Counted from the first letter of the stretch, positions 1-11,016 are shown. The stretch is DNA of 64,000 nt from Eriocheir sinensis (GCF_024679095.1 NW_026110784.1:486854-550853); one strand, 5' to 3'. Translations and numbers: made by a program. Notes: generated by a model from the sequence alone, not told the origin.

Positions 1-770
1 TGACTACCTTTCACTTAATGGATGAATGCACCAAGACTCCCTAACCTTTCCAGCTCCCTTCATTCATTCTATTGTTTAGGTCGTTGCCACTTCAACCTCG
101 CACCGAGAAACAAAGACCCTGAGGAATCACTGTGCAAGGAATGGTTTTCAGGAGGCTAAACAAGGAGATTACTAACCTTTCTGCTAATGAACGAATGCCT
201 GAAACTTCGTATCTTTTCCAATCTTATCCTTCCAGTCGGTTGTTTTGATCGTTTCCACCCCAACCTCGCACCGAGAAACAAGGACGCTGAAGAATCACTA
301 AGGAAGGACATTTTAGAGGGCAAAACATGAGGAATTGATGACCTTTCTGCTAATGGACGAATGCAAGATACCTACGTAGCCTTTAAACCATCTCCTTCCA
401 GTCGGTTGTTTTGATTGTTTCCACTTCAATCTCGCACCGAAAACAACGACGCTGAGAAAGAACTGCGTATAGAAGGGCGTCTCAGGAGGACAACATAAGA
501 CATTTGATATCCTTTCTGCTAATGAACGACTGCACTGAACCTACTTAACCTTTCCACCTGGTGTTTTGATCCTTTGCACTTCAATTTCGAGCGCCGAGAA
601 AGCTCTCAGAAAGGAAGGACATCTGAGGAGGCAAAACTAAGGCATTTGATATCCTTTCTGCTAATGAACGAAGGCACTAAACCTGCCAATAGCCTTTCCA
701 AGCCTCTCCTTCCAGTTCGTTGTTTTGATCCTTTCCACTGAACTCCCGCGCCGAGAAGGGAACAAGACGG
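1..770. repeat. Degenerate tandem repeat, unit about 140-170 bp
   Basis: The phrase ctttctgctaatgaacga recurs near 178, 343, 513 and 654, and the phrase tccagtcggttgttttgat recurs between these. About five diverged units are present, with indels, and the array runs off the left edge of the window. Each unit also carries a block reading cctcgcaccgagaaacaa. No coding potential is seen. Confidence 0.85.
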
Positions 771-840
771 TCTAATAAGGTGAAAAAAGTGACCTGAAAA
801 GACCTGACGTTGAAGCTATTTTGAGTTAGCTTGAAATACC

Positions 841-1225
841 GAGAGAGAGAGAGAGACAAGTTCAAGAAATTAGGACTGATTAGGTTAGTTGAGAGAGAGA
901 GAGACGAAGGGTGAAGAAATGGAAGGCAAGAAAGTTAAAAGGTAATGAAGAGGAACGAGAGGAAGAGGAAGAAAAAGAGGAGGAGGTAAGAGACAAGACA
1001 GACAGACAGGAGGAAGAGGAAAAAACGGAGAAAATGAGAAGAAGAAGAAGAAGAAGAAGAAGAAGAAGAAGAAGAAGAAAGAAAGGAAGGAAAAAGAAGA
1101 AATGGAAGAGAAGGAAGATGATTGAAAAGTTGGAAGGAGAAAAAAAAGAAGTCAAAAGGTAAGAGGAAAAAGATGAAGAGGAAATGGAGAAGGAAGTGGA
1201 GGAGGAAGAAGAAGGAGGAGGCAGA
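841..1225. repeat. Purine-rich (GA)n/(GAA)n tract
   Basis: Short (GA)n runs at about 841-856 and 885-903 are followed by an almost pure purine stretch of GAG, GAA and AAG triplets. Open frames here read as poly-Arg/Glu/Lys on plus and poly-Ser/Phe/Leu on minus, which is a low-complexity artefact. Confidence 0.9.
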
Positions 1226-1596
1226 AGGGCCCATCTCGCGCTCCTCGACAAGATCCAGGAGAGGGCGTGGAGGATCATCACGGATCGACAACCGGAGCAC
1301 CTACCGACCCTGCAGACCCTCCAACACCGGCGAGATGTAGCCGGCCTCACCACTCTGTACAAAATACAGCAGGAGGGAGTGAAGCACCTGAGGACGCTGC
1401 GCCAGCCAGGCAGGAGGTGACATCCAACACCGTGTCAGTGGAGGCGGCTCCCACGGCTCTAGTGATACAGCGATGCCGGACGACTCACTACCAGAGGCAG
1501 TTTATAAACACTTACGTGCAGATATGGAACCGTCTCCTTGCGTCCGGTCAGCTGCCTCAGCAGTTCACACACCGGCAACAATATAAACGTTTGTGA
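1226..1596 (+). pseudogene. C-terminal fragment of non-LTR reverse transcriptase ORF
   Basis: Reading on plus, the first frame gives LLDKIQERAWRIITD, then LQHRRDVAGLTTLYKIQQ. This is the conserved stretch just after the RT domain in many metazoan LINE ORF2 proteins (pattern LD.IQ.RA.RLI ... L.HRR.VA.L). It hits a stop near 1418. The neighbouring frame continues with an R-x-R-T-x-x-Y motif, then IWNRL and a stop at about 1594, which corresponds to the terminal arginine-rich plus W-N-x-L segment of the same proteins. One frameshift between about 1400 and 1440 therefore breaks the frame, and all RT catalytic motifs are missing by truncation. It is a dead fragment, not a host gene. Confidence 0.75.
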
Positions 1597-1765
1597 ACCA
1601 GTGGCTGAACAATTTGTGAACAGGTTAGGCTTTCAGATAGGGGATACCAACTATGTTCCCTTTAGCCTAGAAAATAGTGTCGCCATATAATGTAATGTTA
1701 TAGGTACTAGGCCCTGATGTAACCAAGTGTCTGTGTAAATAAAAAAAATAAAAAATAAAAAATGG
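1226..1765 (+). mobile_element. 5'-truncated non-LTR retrotransposon (jockey-like 3' end)
   Basis: This is the 3' end of a LINE copy. It contains the last part of a reverse-transcriptase ORF, about 140 bp of 3' UTR, and an A-rich tail (aaaaaaaataaaaaataaa) near 1740-1763. 5' truncation together with an A-rich tail is the usual product of target-primed reverse transcription. The left edge abuts the purine tract and the right edge returns to purine repeat, so the copy appears to have landed inside a purine-rich satellite. Assignment to the jockey/I group is by motif only and could be another clade. Confidence 0.75.
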
Positions 1766-2210
1766 GGGAAATAAAGGAGGCTCATAGTTAAAGGAAGAGG
1801 AAGAAGATGAATTGGAGAGGGAAAAGAAAGAAGAGGAGGAGGAGGAGGCAGAAGAAAGAGGAAGAAGGGGGGTAGGAGAAAGGAGAAAGAGGAAGAGAAG
1901 GAAGAAAGAGAAACGTCAAAGTTAAAGGAAAAGGAAGAGGAAGAAGATGAACAGGTAAGGGAAAGGAAGAAGAGGAGGAGGAGGAGGAGAAAGAGCTCGA
2001 AGTTAAAGGAAGAGGAAGAGGAAGAGGAAAGCGAAACGAAAGAAGTGGAGGAGGAAGGAGGAAGAAATGGATGAAAATAAAGTTAAAAGGTAATAAAGCT
2101 AATGGAAGAGAAAGAAGATTAAGAGGAAAGGGAGAGGGGAAAGGAAAAAGTGGGGGAGATGGTGATGGCGGTGGTGGTGGAGGAGGTGGTGGAGGTGGTG
2201 GAGAGGCGCC
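1766..2210. repeat. Purine-rich imperfect satellite, ending in (GGT)n
   Basis: GGA/GAA-rich sequence in which the phrase gttaaaggaagagg recurs near 1786, 1920 and 2003. This is the same phrase as in the 2700-3140 array, so the two were probably one array before interruption. A GGT-rich patch occupies about 2160-2205. The minus-strand frames (poly-Pro/Ser/Phe) are artefacts. Confidence 0.8.
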
Positions 2211-2324
2211 GGAAAGTTTATGTGCTGGGCAATGTTCCAGAATGCTTGGGACGGGAGGCCAGGCGTGAAGGCGCTGGAACAACACGACAGGACAGCAGGA
2301 AGGAAACAGCAAGAAGCGGCCGGG

Positions 2325-2655
2325 CTCAAGGAGGAAGGGAAGGACTATTAGCCGCTAGGACACACTAAACGAGGCCACCAGGAATGCATACACCACCCCA
2401 TGACGATAACACGGACTATTGTGGACATGGGTGGGGTGTAAAAAGAGATTGTAAAATTGATATTAGAATGATCTCTGTGTCCATTAGTGCTTTATTAGGC
2501 CTGGGTTCAAGGAGGGAGGTAGTGGAGGATTAGCAGCTAAGGCACACTGAACGAAGCCAGAAGGAAATGTATGCACCATCTCCATGAAGATTACACGGAC
2601 TATTGTGGCGATACTTAACTTCTGGAGACATAGGAGTAAAAATAGATGAGAGAAT
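2325..2655 (+). repeat. Diverged direct repeat pair of about 110 bp
   Basis: The phrase acacggactattgtgg occurs near 2411 and 2593. In both places it is preceded by a block with attagc, ctaagg/ctagg acacact and gcatacacc/gtatgcacc, so two diverged copies lie about 180 bp apart. No known family is recognised and there is no coding signal. Confidence 0.6.
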
Positions 2656-2699
2656 AGATAATAAATTGGTCTCAGAGTAAGAAAGGAGTGGAGTATTAG

Positions 2700-3140
2700 C
2701 AACTAAGAGGAAGAAGATGAAGAGGCGAGGGAAGAGGAAAGGGTGGAGGAGGAAGGAGAAAGAGGAAGAAGAGAGGTAGAAAGAGATAGAAGAAAGGGAA
2801 AGCTCGAGGTTAAAGGAAGAGGAAGAGGAAGAGGAAAGGGAAAAGGAAAGGGTGGAGGAGGAAAGAGAAAGAGGAAGAGGAGAGGTAGGAGAAAGGAGAA
2901 AGAGATAGAAAAAAAGGGAAATCTCGAGGTTAAAGGAAGAGGAAGAGGAAGAGGAAGAAGATTAAGAGGATAGGGAAAAGGAAAGGGTGGAGGATAAAGG
3001 ATAAAGAGGAAGAAGAGAGGTAGGAGAAAGGAGAAAGAGACAGAAAAAAAGGGAAAGCTCGAATTTAAAGGAAGAGGAAGAGGAAGAAGATGAAGAGGAA
3101 AGGGAAAGGAAGAAGAAGAGGAGGAGGAGGAGAAACAATA
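2700..3140. repeat. Purine tandem array, unit about 121-134 bp
   Basis: The marker ctcga(g/a)(g/t)ttaaaggaaga occurs at about 2802, 2923 and 3057. Intervening sequence is gaggaagaggaagagg-type, giving a homopurine plus strand for more than 400 bp. Confidence 0.85.
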
Positions 3141-3334
3141 ACCCCCAACACACACCAATCACAGTCATAATACCAATACTTTCCCGTGAGCGACCATGGC
3201 ATTTCCTGAAGCCTCGACTATTGCACACGCGAGCCTCGTCAGAGCAAACACCGAGAGCAATGAGAGGCAGGATACATATATTAAAAGCGGACAAAACACT
3301 GCAAAGACTCTCACACTGGTAAACTCTCGTCTCA

Positions 3335-3440
3335 AGCTGGTTAATATTTTTTTTTACAACAAAGGAGACAGCTCAAGGGCACAAAAAAAGGAAACAATAA
3401 TAAAAAAAGCCCGCTACTCGCTGCTCCTATAAAAAGAATC
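3335..3440 (+). repeat. Dispersed repeat family A
   Basis: A T-run and tttacaacaaaggagac lead into ctcaagggcacaaaaaaagg and the tail gcccgctactcgctg. Related copies lie at 11,165-11,245, at 56,255-56,350, and inverted at 30,165-30,240. It is a short interspersed repeat of unknown class, not coding. Confidence 0.7.
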
Positions 3441-3469
3441 AAAAGAGGTGGCCGAAAGAGAGGTCAATA

Positions 3470-3960
3470 TATAGTGCCGTATTTTTAAACGCTACAGATT
3501 CTCACAGCAACTATTTCTAAAGGCCAAAAAAACAGGTAAAATGCGTTCTCATGTGTGCTTTTGGGGTTCATGGTACAGAAGCCTTGTCAAACTCCCACTG
3601 TGGTCAAAACACTACCCCCAGGAAACGCCCTTAACGCCTACGAAAGCCATGTCAAACGAATGTGCCTGGGCGACGAAATGTTTATTAATAATGAGTGTTT
3701 TTTAGAGTTCATGATACAGAAGCCTTGTCAAACTCCAACTATTGTCAAAACAGTATAATAATGAGTGTTTTTAAGGGTTCATGGTCAAACTCCAACCGCG
3801 GTCAAAAAGCTCCTCGGAAAAGCCTACAACTCCTACGAAAGCCATGAACCTAAAGACACACTGCTTAGAACCCGATTAATCCCCTTTTTGGCCTCTGGAA
3901 ATAGCTGATGTAAGAGGTTGAAGCGTTTAAGAACACTGACCTACGGCCCTCTGATCCAGC
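3470..3960. mobile_element. Family B repeat, compound copy with inverted arm
   Basis: Family B reads, in consensus, from a left end like cgtattctcaaacgctt through ccaaaggccacaaa, cgggttctcatgagtg, ttcatggtacagaagcc, aaactaccaccaggctcat and cctacgaaagccttgtcaaa to a right end like cgaaatgtttgagaatac. The two ends are inverted repeats of each other, so it behaves as a small TIR element of about 230 bp. Here one plus copy (3475-3681) is followed by two partial internal repeats. An opposite-strand left arm then lies at about 3864-3955, giving a foldback arrangement. Confidence 0.65.
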
Positions 3961-4560
3961 AAGGCGGAAAACAGTTTTGGCGGCACCCTTCCTGCCTTGA
4001 TGGGTGGGTGGCGGGCGGCCGGTGACAGGGCGGACAGCAGGACTCACGCCGGCACGCACTGATGCCCAAGATACGGCTGCGCGAGGCCGCCATTGCTGAT
4101 GCTTGAGATAGGGCAGGAAGGGTAACTAGGGGATGACGGGTCCACGACGCGGCGCTTGAGGACAGGACGTGCGGCGACAGGCTCTCGAGTGGAAAAGAAA
4201 AAAGGTCTGGCGCGTGAGAAAAGTGTTGAGGTGCTCGAGTTAGTGACAGCTCTGGACGGCTTCTCAATGTGAACTGTTGCCATAAACGAGCAGGAGTGTT
4301 TGTCACGTTGTGCGCGTCACTCCTGTTAGCACTCCTGTCAGGGGCATGAAGGCAGTACATAATAGTGTGAAATTAAACCTCTGAACAAAATATAACCTGT
4401 GAGTAGTTGAAATAGTGTCCACCATTCTTTACTTTGACAACAGTTATTTCTTTACAGCAGCTCGGTTTTCAAGGGTAGATTTCATGAGTATGAATTGGAG
4501 AGTTGCGTACGAATTGGCGAGCCTACCCGGCTACGTAAATTTATTTTTATTTATCTATAT
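3960..4560. other. No recognisable feature
   Basis: Moderately GC-rich sequence to about 4360, then AT-rich. Short open frames on both strands show no family motifs, splice pattern or repeat identity that I can support. Confidence 0.5.
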
Positions 4561-4886
4561 GTTTTTATTTTTACGTTCGGCCTGTTGCGCCGGTAGGCTG
4601 TCTTGATGGGGCCTGGTGGTCGGCCCCAGCCGTTCGTGTTGCAGGCAAGAGTTTATAATGTGGTCATCTTGTTTGGCTCATGCTGTCCCCCGGAACTCAT
4701 CTTTGCTCCACTGTAGAGAGTTTCGCTAGAGTCCGGGTTCATGGGTGGTCTTCAGGACAGCCTGTGCGTAGTTTTAAGCCACTCGGCGATGACTGAAAAT
4801 TGTCAGCTTGTAGCGGCGGGCGAGACTTGAACCCGAATTCCCCAGGACAACACGCCCGCACGCTGACCACTCAGCCTGTGTTAACT
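4560..4886 (-). mobile_element. tRNA-derived SINE (family S1), minus strand
   Basis: On the minus strand the head reads ggctgagtggtcagcgtgc, which fits a pol III A box (TGGCNNAGTGG). About 35 nt later cgggttcaagtctcgcccgc fits a B box. The body has the diagnostic phrase gccgagtggcttaaaac, then gaccacc, agtccgg and ccggcgcaa, and an A-rich tail (gtaaaaataaaaaca) at the low-coordinate end. Four other copies lie in the window. Confidence 0.85.
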
Positions 4887-5222
4887 AACTGGTTCACGGT
4901 CAGCACACCCAGCGCATGAGGAAGGGAAAGCCACGTCATTATAATCAGACAACGGGAGTTAATTATAATTATTAATGGGAGACATTCAGGGAGAGCAGGC
5001 GGCGGTAAACACGGAACAGGAGGGACAGACGAGAGGAGGAAGCTAAGAAGAGGGAAGATGAAACCGGAAATAGAGAGGAAGAAGAAAGGAAGAAAAGATA
5101 AAACGAAGAGAAGGAAATTATTCAGCTCACCAGGAAGAAAGTCACGTTGATTGGTAAAGAATTATGTTGTAATAAAAGAACAATATCGACATTTAGTTTT
5201 CATTCCATTGCCTCAAAACCCG

Positions 5223-5225
<3 letters not shown>

Positions 5226-5283
<58 letters not shown>
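5226..5283. repeat. (CA)n microsatellite
   Basis: An uninterrupted CA dinucleotide run of about 58 bp. Confidence 0.98.
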
Positions 5284-5285
<2 letters not shown>

Positions 5286-5469
5286 TAGAGTCAACCGAGA
5301 GAGGGTGTAGCCGTGTAAGCCTCCCCCTCCGGGCCTAAGTACTAGAGTGAACCTAAGAGAGGAAGGGAGGGGAATAGGCCAAACGAAACCTTTTAACCTC
5401 GATCTGCAAGCACGCTAACGCTGTGTCCTCGGTATTGGCAGGAAGTCTCATGGTGGTTGGTGTCTGGAG

Positions 5470-5965
5470 AACCTTCAGGCTGCTATTAATAAAAGCTTCT
5501 GGTTCTTGTTGCCATTTTTTAAGGCCAGAGAGAAGCTGCGTTGGGTTGTCTGAGTGTTTTCCCCGTTCACAGCGAGGAAGCCTTGCAAAACTACCGCCAG
5601 GCTAAGGAAACCACCCTTGGAAACCTTATAGCTCCCGACTGGTATTATCAAACGTTTCGGGTTCTTGTTACTATTCTTAGGGGCAGGGAGGAGCCACGTC
5701 GGGTTGCCATGAGTGTTTTCCCCGTTCACTGCGCGGAAGCCTTGTAAAACTACCGCCAGGCTCATGGAAACCCCTATAACTCGAGATTGGTATAAACACA
5801 AGCTTCTGGTCCTTGTTACGGCTATTTTTTAAGGCCAGAGAGGAGCTACATTGGGTTGACATGAGTGTTTTCCCCGTTCACTGCAGCGCGGAAGCCTTAC
5901 AAAATTACCACCAGGCTAAGGAAACCACCAATGGAAACCCCGACAACTTCCGCGAGAGCCTTTGA
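5470..5965 (+). repeat. Three tandem copies of a family B variant
   Basis: Three units of about 165-175 bp each contain a ggttcttgtt-type phrase, aaggccagagaggagc, gggttgnc(a)tgagtgttttc, cccgttcac and ggaagccttgnaaaactacc. They share the internal order of family B (ggccaa, gggttctcatgagtg, ttcatgg, aagccttg, aaactaccaccaggct). They are therefore a tandemly amplified subfamily. Confidence 0.75.
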
Positions 5966-6109
5966 AACAGATGTAGTTGGTATGGGGGCCAGAAATGACA
6001 TGCTTGGTATTCGTTGGTGTCAGGTGAATGATAGATCGGTATTCTCAGAGACTTGAAAAGATCACTGACTTTCTTTTCGGTATAAAATCAAAGAACAAAA
6101 CGGCGCAGA

Positions 6110-6345
6110 GTTACTGGGATCGTATTCTTAAACATGTCAGTCCCCAAGCACACACATTTCACAAGGCTTTCATAGGAGTTTTGGGCATTTCAGAGGTACT
6201 TTTATGACCCTGGTGGTAGTTTGACCTCTCTCCTGTACCGTGAGCCTAAAAAGCACACATGAAAATCCGATTTATCTCCTTTTTCGGACTTTGGAAATAG
6301 TGGACGTGAGCGGTAGAAGCGTCTGAGAATACCCCTGCAGAAACA
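6110..6345 (-). mobile_element. Family B element, minus strand, near full length
   Basis: Reads in reverse orientation from gtctgagaatac at the high-coordinate end to cgtattcttaaacatgt at the low-coordinate end. The internal landmarks tttggacatttccaa-like, gattttcatgtg, cctgtaccgtgag, accaccagggtcataaaa and ctcctatgaaagcc all lie in the expected order. Length is about 220 bp. Confidence 0.75.
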
Positions 6346-6807
6346 GTCCAGCGTGCTTGTTTCATTCACGGGTTTGTTTACACGGTACAAAATTCCACTG
6401 ACCCCTGTGAGCGAGCTGACAGGGAAGCTGGCCCAGAGTTCACAGTTTGGTATTAGCTCATGAAGGGACGGACGGCTCTGGCAAATGTAACACGCAGCTG
6501 AAAGTTTGTTTGATTCGTTGCGTTTGCCAATGCGAAGGAAGAAAACGAGGCCCATATATACGTTGCTGCCGCCCTCGTGTATGTAGCAATCATAGGACAA
6601 CGACATGAGGAGTTGAATGAACACACAGGCACCATCGAGCCGCCTCACAAGTAGGGAATAGTATTGTAGATATATAGCAAGATCAATGAAGTTGCTTACG
6701 GTATAAAATAAAATCATGCAACACACTTCACGGCCTCGCAGCTATAATCAATCTCACATATACATCCTTCCAGCGATTATGTCTATGGTATTAAAACATA
6801 CGGATAC

Positions 6808-6880
6808 CTGTAAGTGGCCGAGTGATCAAAGCTTCAACATGATGATCCCGAAGACCCAAGTTCGAATACAAAACGTTATA
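6808..6880 (+). mobile_element. tRNA-like SINE head (fragment)
   Basis: taagtggccgagtgatcaaa resembles an A box and cccaagttcgaataca, about 45 nt later, resembles a B box. Arms do not fold into a clean tRNA by eye, so it is more likely a SINE promoter remnant than a tRNA gene. Confidence 0.35.
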
Positions 6881-6919
6881 ACTTCTCTATCATGCAGAAC
6901 AACAGTGTCAGTATCTGCT

Positions 6920-7600
6920 ATGACATCGAACCCAATAACCAGCCACTGAGGGAGAGAAGGATCTGGAGGTCGGGAGGTTCACATGCTTGACTTTCCAGCG
7001 AGCAGCGAACGTTTTTTGGAAGTGTAACATATGGATTTACCTTCGTCATAGCTATTTCACATCGGGCCCAATAGCCAACCACTGAGAGGGAGAAGGAACT
7101 TGGGGTTGGGGGCTTTGTGTTGGGGTTGGGCGGTTCACATTCTTGACTTTCCAGCGAGCAGCAAATATTTCTGGTGAGTGTAACATATGGATTTACCTTC
7201 ATCATGGCTATTTCACATCGGGCCCAATAACCAGCCACTGAGGAGAGAAGGAACTTGAGGTCGGGCAGTTTACATGCTTGACTTTCCAGCGAGCAGCGAA
7301 TATTTCTGATGAGTGTAACATATGGATTTACCTTCATCGTGGCTATTTCACATCGGGCCCAATAGCCAACCACTTAGAGGAGAAGGAACTTGGGGTTGGG
7401 GCTTTGTGTTGGGGTTGGGCAGTTCATCCTTAACTTTCAAGGAACAGCGAATATTTCTGGTGAGTGTAACATATGGATTTACCTTCATCGTGGCTTTATC
7501 ACATTGGGTCCAATAACCAGCCACTGAGAGAGAAGGAACTTGAGGTTGGGGTCGCGCGGTTCACATCCTTGACTTCACAGCTAGCAGCGAATGTTTCTGG
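6920..7600. repeat. Tandem satellite, unit about 135-156 bp
   Basis: atggatttaccttc recurs at 7031, 7187, 7322 and 7473. Each unit also has cacatcgggcccaata, agccactgag and ctttccagcgagcagcgaa. Roughly 4.5 units. The minus-strand frame at 6918-7373 is repetitive only because the array is. Confidence 0.9.
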
Positions 7601-8512
7601 GGATTGTCAAACTTGTACGGGTGCATTCAGGCAATCAATAAGAGTCCTTACTATAATAGGACGAAAGGACCAACCAACGTAAGGCCTATGCGTAACGTGT
7701 CGTTACTCGCGTCCACTTCACGAGCCGCATCGAATGTCTGTCTATTTGCTGTTACACATCGACGTGACCGGGAGCTGTGTCTTGTTATCGCCCGCCTATG
7801 CCAGCTAAGAGAACGATAATGTTTTGGTTCTTGTCCGTCTTTTCAGCCTCTCTTCCTAACTCCTCAGCCCTTGCGTCCATTCCACTCCTCGTCGCTGTCC
7901 CAAGTTGACCCACATCACGAGAACTCCAACTGTGTCTCTATCGCCCGCCTATACAAGTGAACAAGACGAAACTCTTCTGCTTGATGTCCGTCTTTTCAGC
8001 CTTTCTTCCTCTTACTTCTCGGCCCTTGCGTCCATTCCACTCCATAAGTCGTTGTCCCAAGTTGACCCATGCATATCACGAGAACTCCAACTGAGTCTCT
8101 ATCGCCCGCCTATACCAATGAAGATGGGATAGCGTTTTCCTAATTGGCCGTCTTGTTAGCCTTCCCTACTCTTACTTGCTGTCCCTTCGGTCCTCTCCAC
8201 TCCGCAAATCCCTGTCCCATAGTTGACGCACATCACGAGAACTCCAACTTTGTCTCTATCGCCCACCTATACCAATGAAGATGCGATCGTGTTTTCCTAT
8301 TGGCCGTCTTGTTAGCCTTTCTGCCTCTTACCTGCTGTCCCTTGCGTCCACCCTACTCCGCAAATCCCTGCCCCATCGTTGACCCACGTGACGGGAACTC
8401 CAACTGTGTCTCTATCGCCCGCCTAAACCAATGAAGATGCGATAGTGTTTTCCTATTGGCCGTCCTTTCAGCCTTTCCTTCCTTACTTGCTGTCCCTTCG
8501 GTCCTCTCCACT

Positions 8513-8770
8513 TAAGAACATAAGAACATAAGAACGCAGGAGTCTACAAGAGTCCTGTAGGCCTGTACGAGGCAGCTCCTTTGACCCTAAGCTCCCGTGT
8601 ATCTAACCCCACCTAATATCGCTGTCCATGAATTTATCTAGTCTATTTTTGAATGTGACAATTGTATTGGCACTCACCACATGACTGCTAAGCCTATTCC
8701 ACTCATCCACCACCCTGTTAGTAAACCAATTTTTGCCTATGTCCCTGTTGAATCTGAATTTATCCAGTTT
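8513..8770 (-). mobile_element. 5'-truncated CR1/L2-like LINE 3' end, minus strand
   Basis: Minus strand. The low-coordinate end is a 3' tail of repeated octamers (ttatgttc, seen as taagaacataagaacataag on plus), typical of CR1-like elements that end in short tandem repeats rather than poly-A. The coding part ends with a stop near 8603. Satellite sequence resumes on both sides, so this is an insertion into the 157 bp array. A second, nearly identical copy lies at 49,003-49,229. Confidence 0.8.
8603..8770 (-). pseudogene. C-terminal end of CR1/L2-like reverse transcriptase ORF
   Basis: The frame reads NWFTNRVVDEWNRL, then VTFKNRLDKFMD and a stop. F-x-x-N-R-V-V-x-x-W-N-x-L followed by F-K-x-x-L-D-x is the standard C-terminal block of CR1/L2-type RT proteins. 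The RT catalytic region, apurinic endonuclease and any ORF1 are absent through 5' truncation. The remaining 55 or so codons are uninterrupted, which suggests a fairly recent insertion. Confidence 0.8.
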
Positions 8771-9464
8771 CGCAAATCCCTGTCCCACAGTTTGCCCACA
8801 TCACGAGAAGGTCAACTGTTTTTCTATCGTCCGTCTACCAGCGAAGATACGATCATGCTTTGGTTGTCTGTCTTTTCAGCCTATATCCTTAACTTGTCAG
8901 CCATTGCGTCCACTCCACTCCGCTCGCTGTCCCATATTTTACCCAGATCGCAAGGAGGTCGACTGTCTCTCTATCGCCCGCCCGTTTTGGATGTTGTCCG
9001 TCTTTACATCATTTCTTCCTCTCACTTCTCGGCCCTTGCGCCCATTCAGCTCCGCATGGTGTTGTCCCAAGGTTGACCCACATAAGACGAAGCAAGGCAG
9101 CAATGCGTCCCTCGTTTTCCTCCTTTCTCACTGGCAGACGCAACAAATCGAACACAAACTTTCAGCCTCGCCGTCACTGGTCCACGGTCGCCCCTCTTTC
9201 AGGCTGTCAATGCGTTCGTCACCATGAGAGATTCTTCCTTCATTCCTTCCTGCGGTGATGTATAAATAAGATCCCAGCAAAATTATTATACACGATCATT
9301 ATTCGCGGTAAAGAACCCAGTGGAAAGTTTTCAATAGGAAGACTAAAACAAATAACATAAATTTAGTTCCACGGTTGTAGGAAAAATAGAAAAAATAAAA
9401 AAATAAACACTGGAAAACGAATCTAGACAAACAAAAGTGAAAAAAATAAGAATGAATGCATCGT

Positions 9465-9465
<1 letters not shown>

Positions 9466-9523
<58 letters not shown>
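9466..9523. repeat. (GT)n microsatellite
   Basis: GT dinucleotide run of about 58 bp. A further GGT/GTG-rich patch lies at about 9553-9602. Confidence 0.97.
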
Positions 9524-9525
<2 letters not shown>

Positions 9526-9824
9526 TGAGAAAGGAAGAGACTCGGCTCAGGTAGTGTGTGTGTATGTGGTGATGGGAGGGGATGGTGGTGGTGGTGGTGG
9601 GGAAGGAGCAGGGTGGAGGGGGTAGGCTGGGGATTGTTGCAGGCCATCGATTCCTGGTGACGAGTGGGCGGGGAGGAGAGACAAACGGCGGGACAGGTGA
9701 CAACGAGCGGCCCTGAGTCTGAGTCCATCGTGAAAAGTGTACGGCGGCGATACGTTACCGTGGTGGATGTGTGTGTGAGGGAGGGGGAAGGGGGGGAGAG
9801 GAGGCGTGAGGAGAGGTAGTAAGG

Positions 9825-9920
9825 CCCATTGTAGTAGTAGTAGAAGTGTGTTAGTCGGGGTGATGGTAGTGGTAGTAATTGTTGTTCTTACAGTTTTTAG
9901 TAGTAGTGGTGGTGATAGAG

Positions 9921-9954
<34 letters not shown>

Positions 9955-10014
9955 CAACAAGTTTATGATAACGATGATAATGAAAAGGAGGAGAAGGAAG
10001 AGAAAGAGGAGGGC

Positions 10015-10045
<31 letters not shown>

Positions 10046-10050
10046 GCAGC

Positions 10051-10133
<83 letters not shown>

Positions 10134-10200
10134 CAATAAAGAAGAAAAGAACAACAAGAACAAGAACAACAAGAACAACAAGAAAATTAAGAAAACAAAA
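9825..10200. repeat. Composite trinucleotide block (AGT)n, (ACA)n, (AAT)n, (AAC)n
   Basis: (GTA/AGT)-rich sequence to about 9955, (CAA)n at about 10,014-10,044, then (AAT)n at about 10,048-10,128, then AAC/AAG-rich sequence. The long Ile/Leu/Val/Thr/Ser homopolymer frames on both strands are artefacts of this block. Confidence 0.95.
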
Positions 10201-10388
10201 GCACAACAATATACAGACAACATCAACAAAAGAATCCAGCAACAAGACAAACAGCAACAGCCGCCAGTGTGTAACAATTATAACGTAAGTCACACACGCA
10301 GCACAATCAGAGTCAGTCCTCACTAAGGCGGCCGCTGGGTGAAGGCGTGCCGGGATGGCGATGAGGGGGAGGGAAAGGGAGGACAAGA

Positions 10389-10682
10389 GAATGTAGAGGA
10401 ATATAAAGATGGAGGGTCAGGGAGATAAAGTAATAGAGAATGTAGAAGAATATAAAAATGGAGGGTCAGGGAGATAAAGTAATAGAGAATGTAGAAGAAT
10501 ATGAAAATGGAGGTTCATGGATATAAAGTAATAGAGAATGTAGAAGAATATAAAAATGGAGGGTCAGGGAGATAAAGTAATAGAGAATGTAGAAGAATAT
10601 AAAAATGGAGGGTCAGGGAGATAAAGTAATAGAGAATGTAGAAGAATATAAAAATGGAGGGTCAGGGAGGTAGAGTAATAGG
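10389..10682. repeat. 49 bp minisatellite, six units
   Basis: gaatgtagaagaatataaa begins at 10,389, 10,438, 10,487, 10,536, 10,585 and 10,634, an exact 49 bp period with only a few substitutions. The homogeneity indicates recent expansion or gene conversion. Confidence 0.96.
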
Positions 10683-10958
10683 CATTTAAAATACATAACA
10701 AACAAACAAACACAAGAAACCAATAATCAAGAACAACAAAGATAATATAAACAAGACTTCACTGTATATGCCTACGGAAAAATTTAGCCTATTATTCACA
10801 TGCCATTGATAGCCTACACAAGGGCTTGGATATCACTGTTCTGGTGGTGGTGTTGTTTCGTTCAGGAGAGGAACCAGGTCACGTTTGTCAGCGGGCGGCG
10901 GTGCACGGAGAGGCAGGAAGTGGCGATGTCCGGGATTGTTCTAAAGTTTCCCCTCAAG

Positions 10959-10960
<2 letters not shown>

Positions 10961-11014
<54 letters not shown>
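10961..11014. repeat. (GT)n microsatellite
   Basis: Uninterrupted GT run of about 53 bp. Confidence 0.97.

Positions 11015-11016
<2 letters not shown>

Larger units (their letters stand above)
7690..9080. repeat. Tandem satellite, unit about 157 bp, interrupted by a retroposon
   Basis: tgtgtctctatcgcccgcc recurs at about 7931, 8092, 8249 and 8405 (spacing 161, 157, 156) and again in diverged form after 8800. Units also carry gtccgtcttttcagcc and gtccattccactcc. A LINE fragment at 8513-8770 splits one unit between ctctccact and cgcaaatccctgtccca. Confidence 0.88.

Noticed and set aside
6918..7373. 151-residue repetitive minus-strand protein
   Set aside because: It tracks a 135-156 bp satellite whose period is irregular and not a multiple of three.
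9806..10386. Homopolymeric Ile/Leu/Val membrane-protein-like frames
   Set aside because: Produced by (AAT)n, (CAA)n and (AGT)n trinucleotide repeats.
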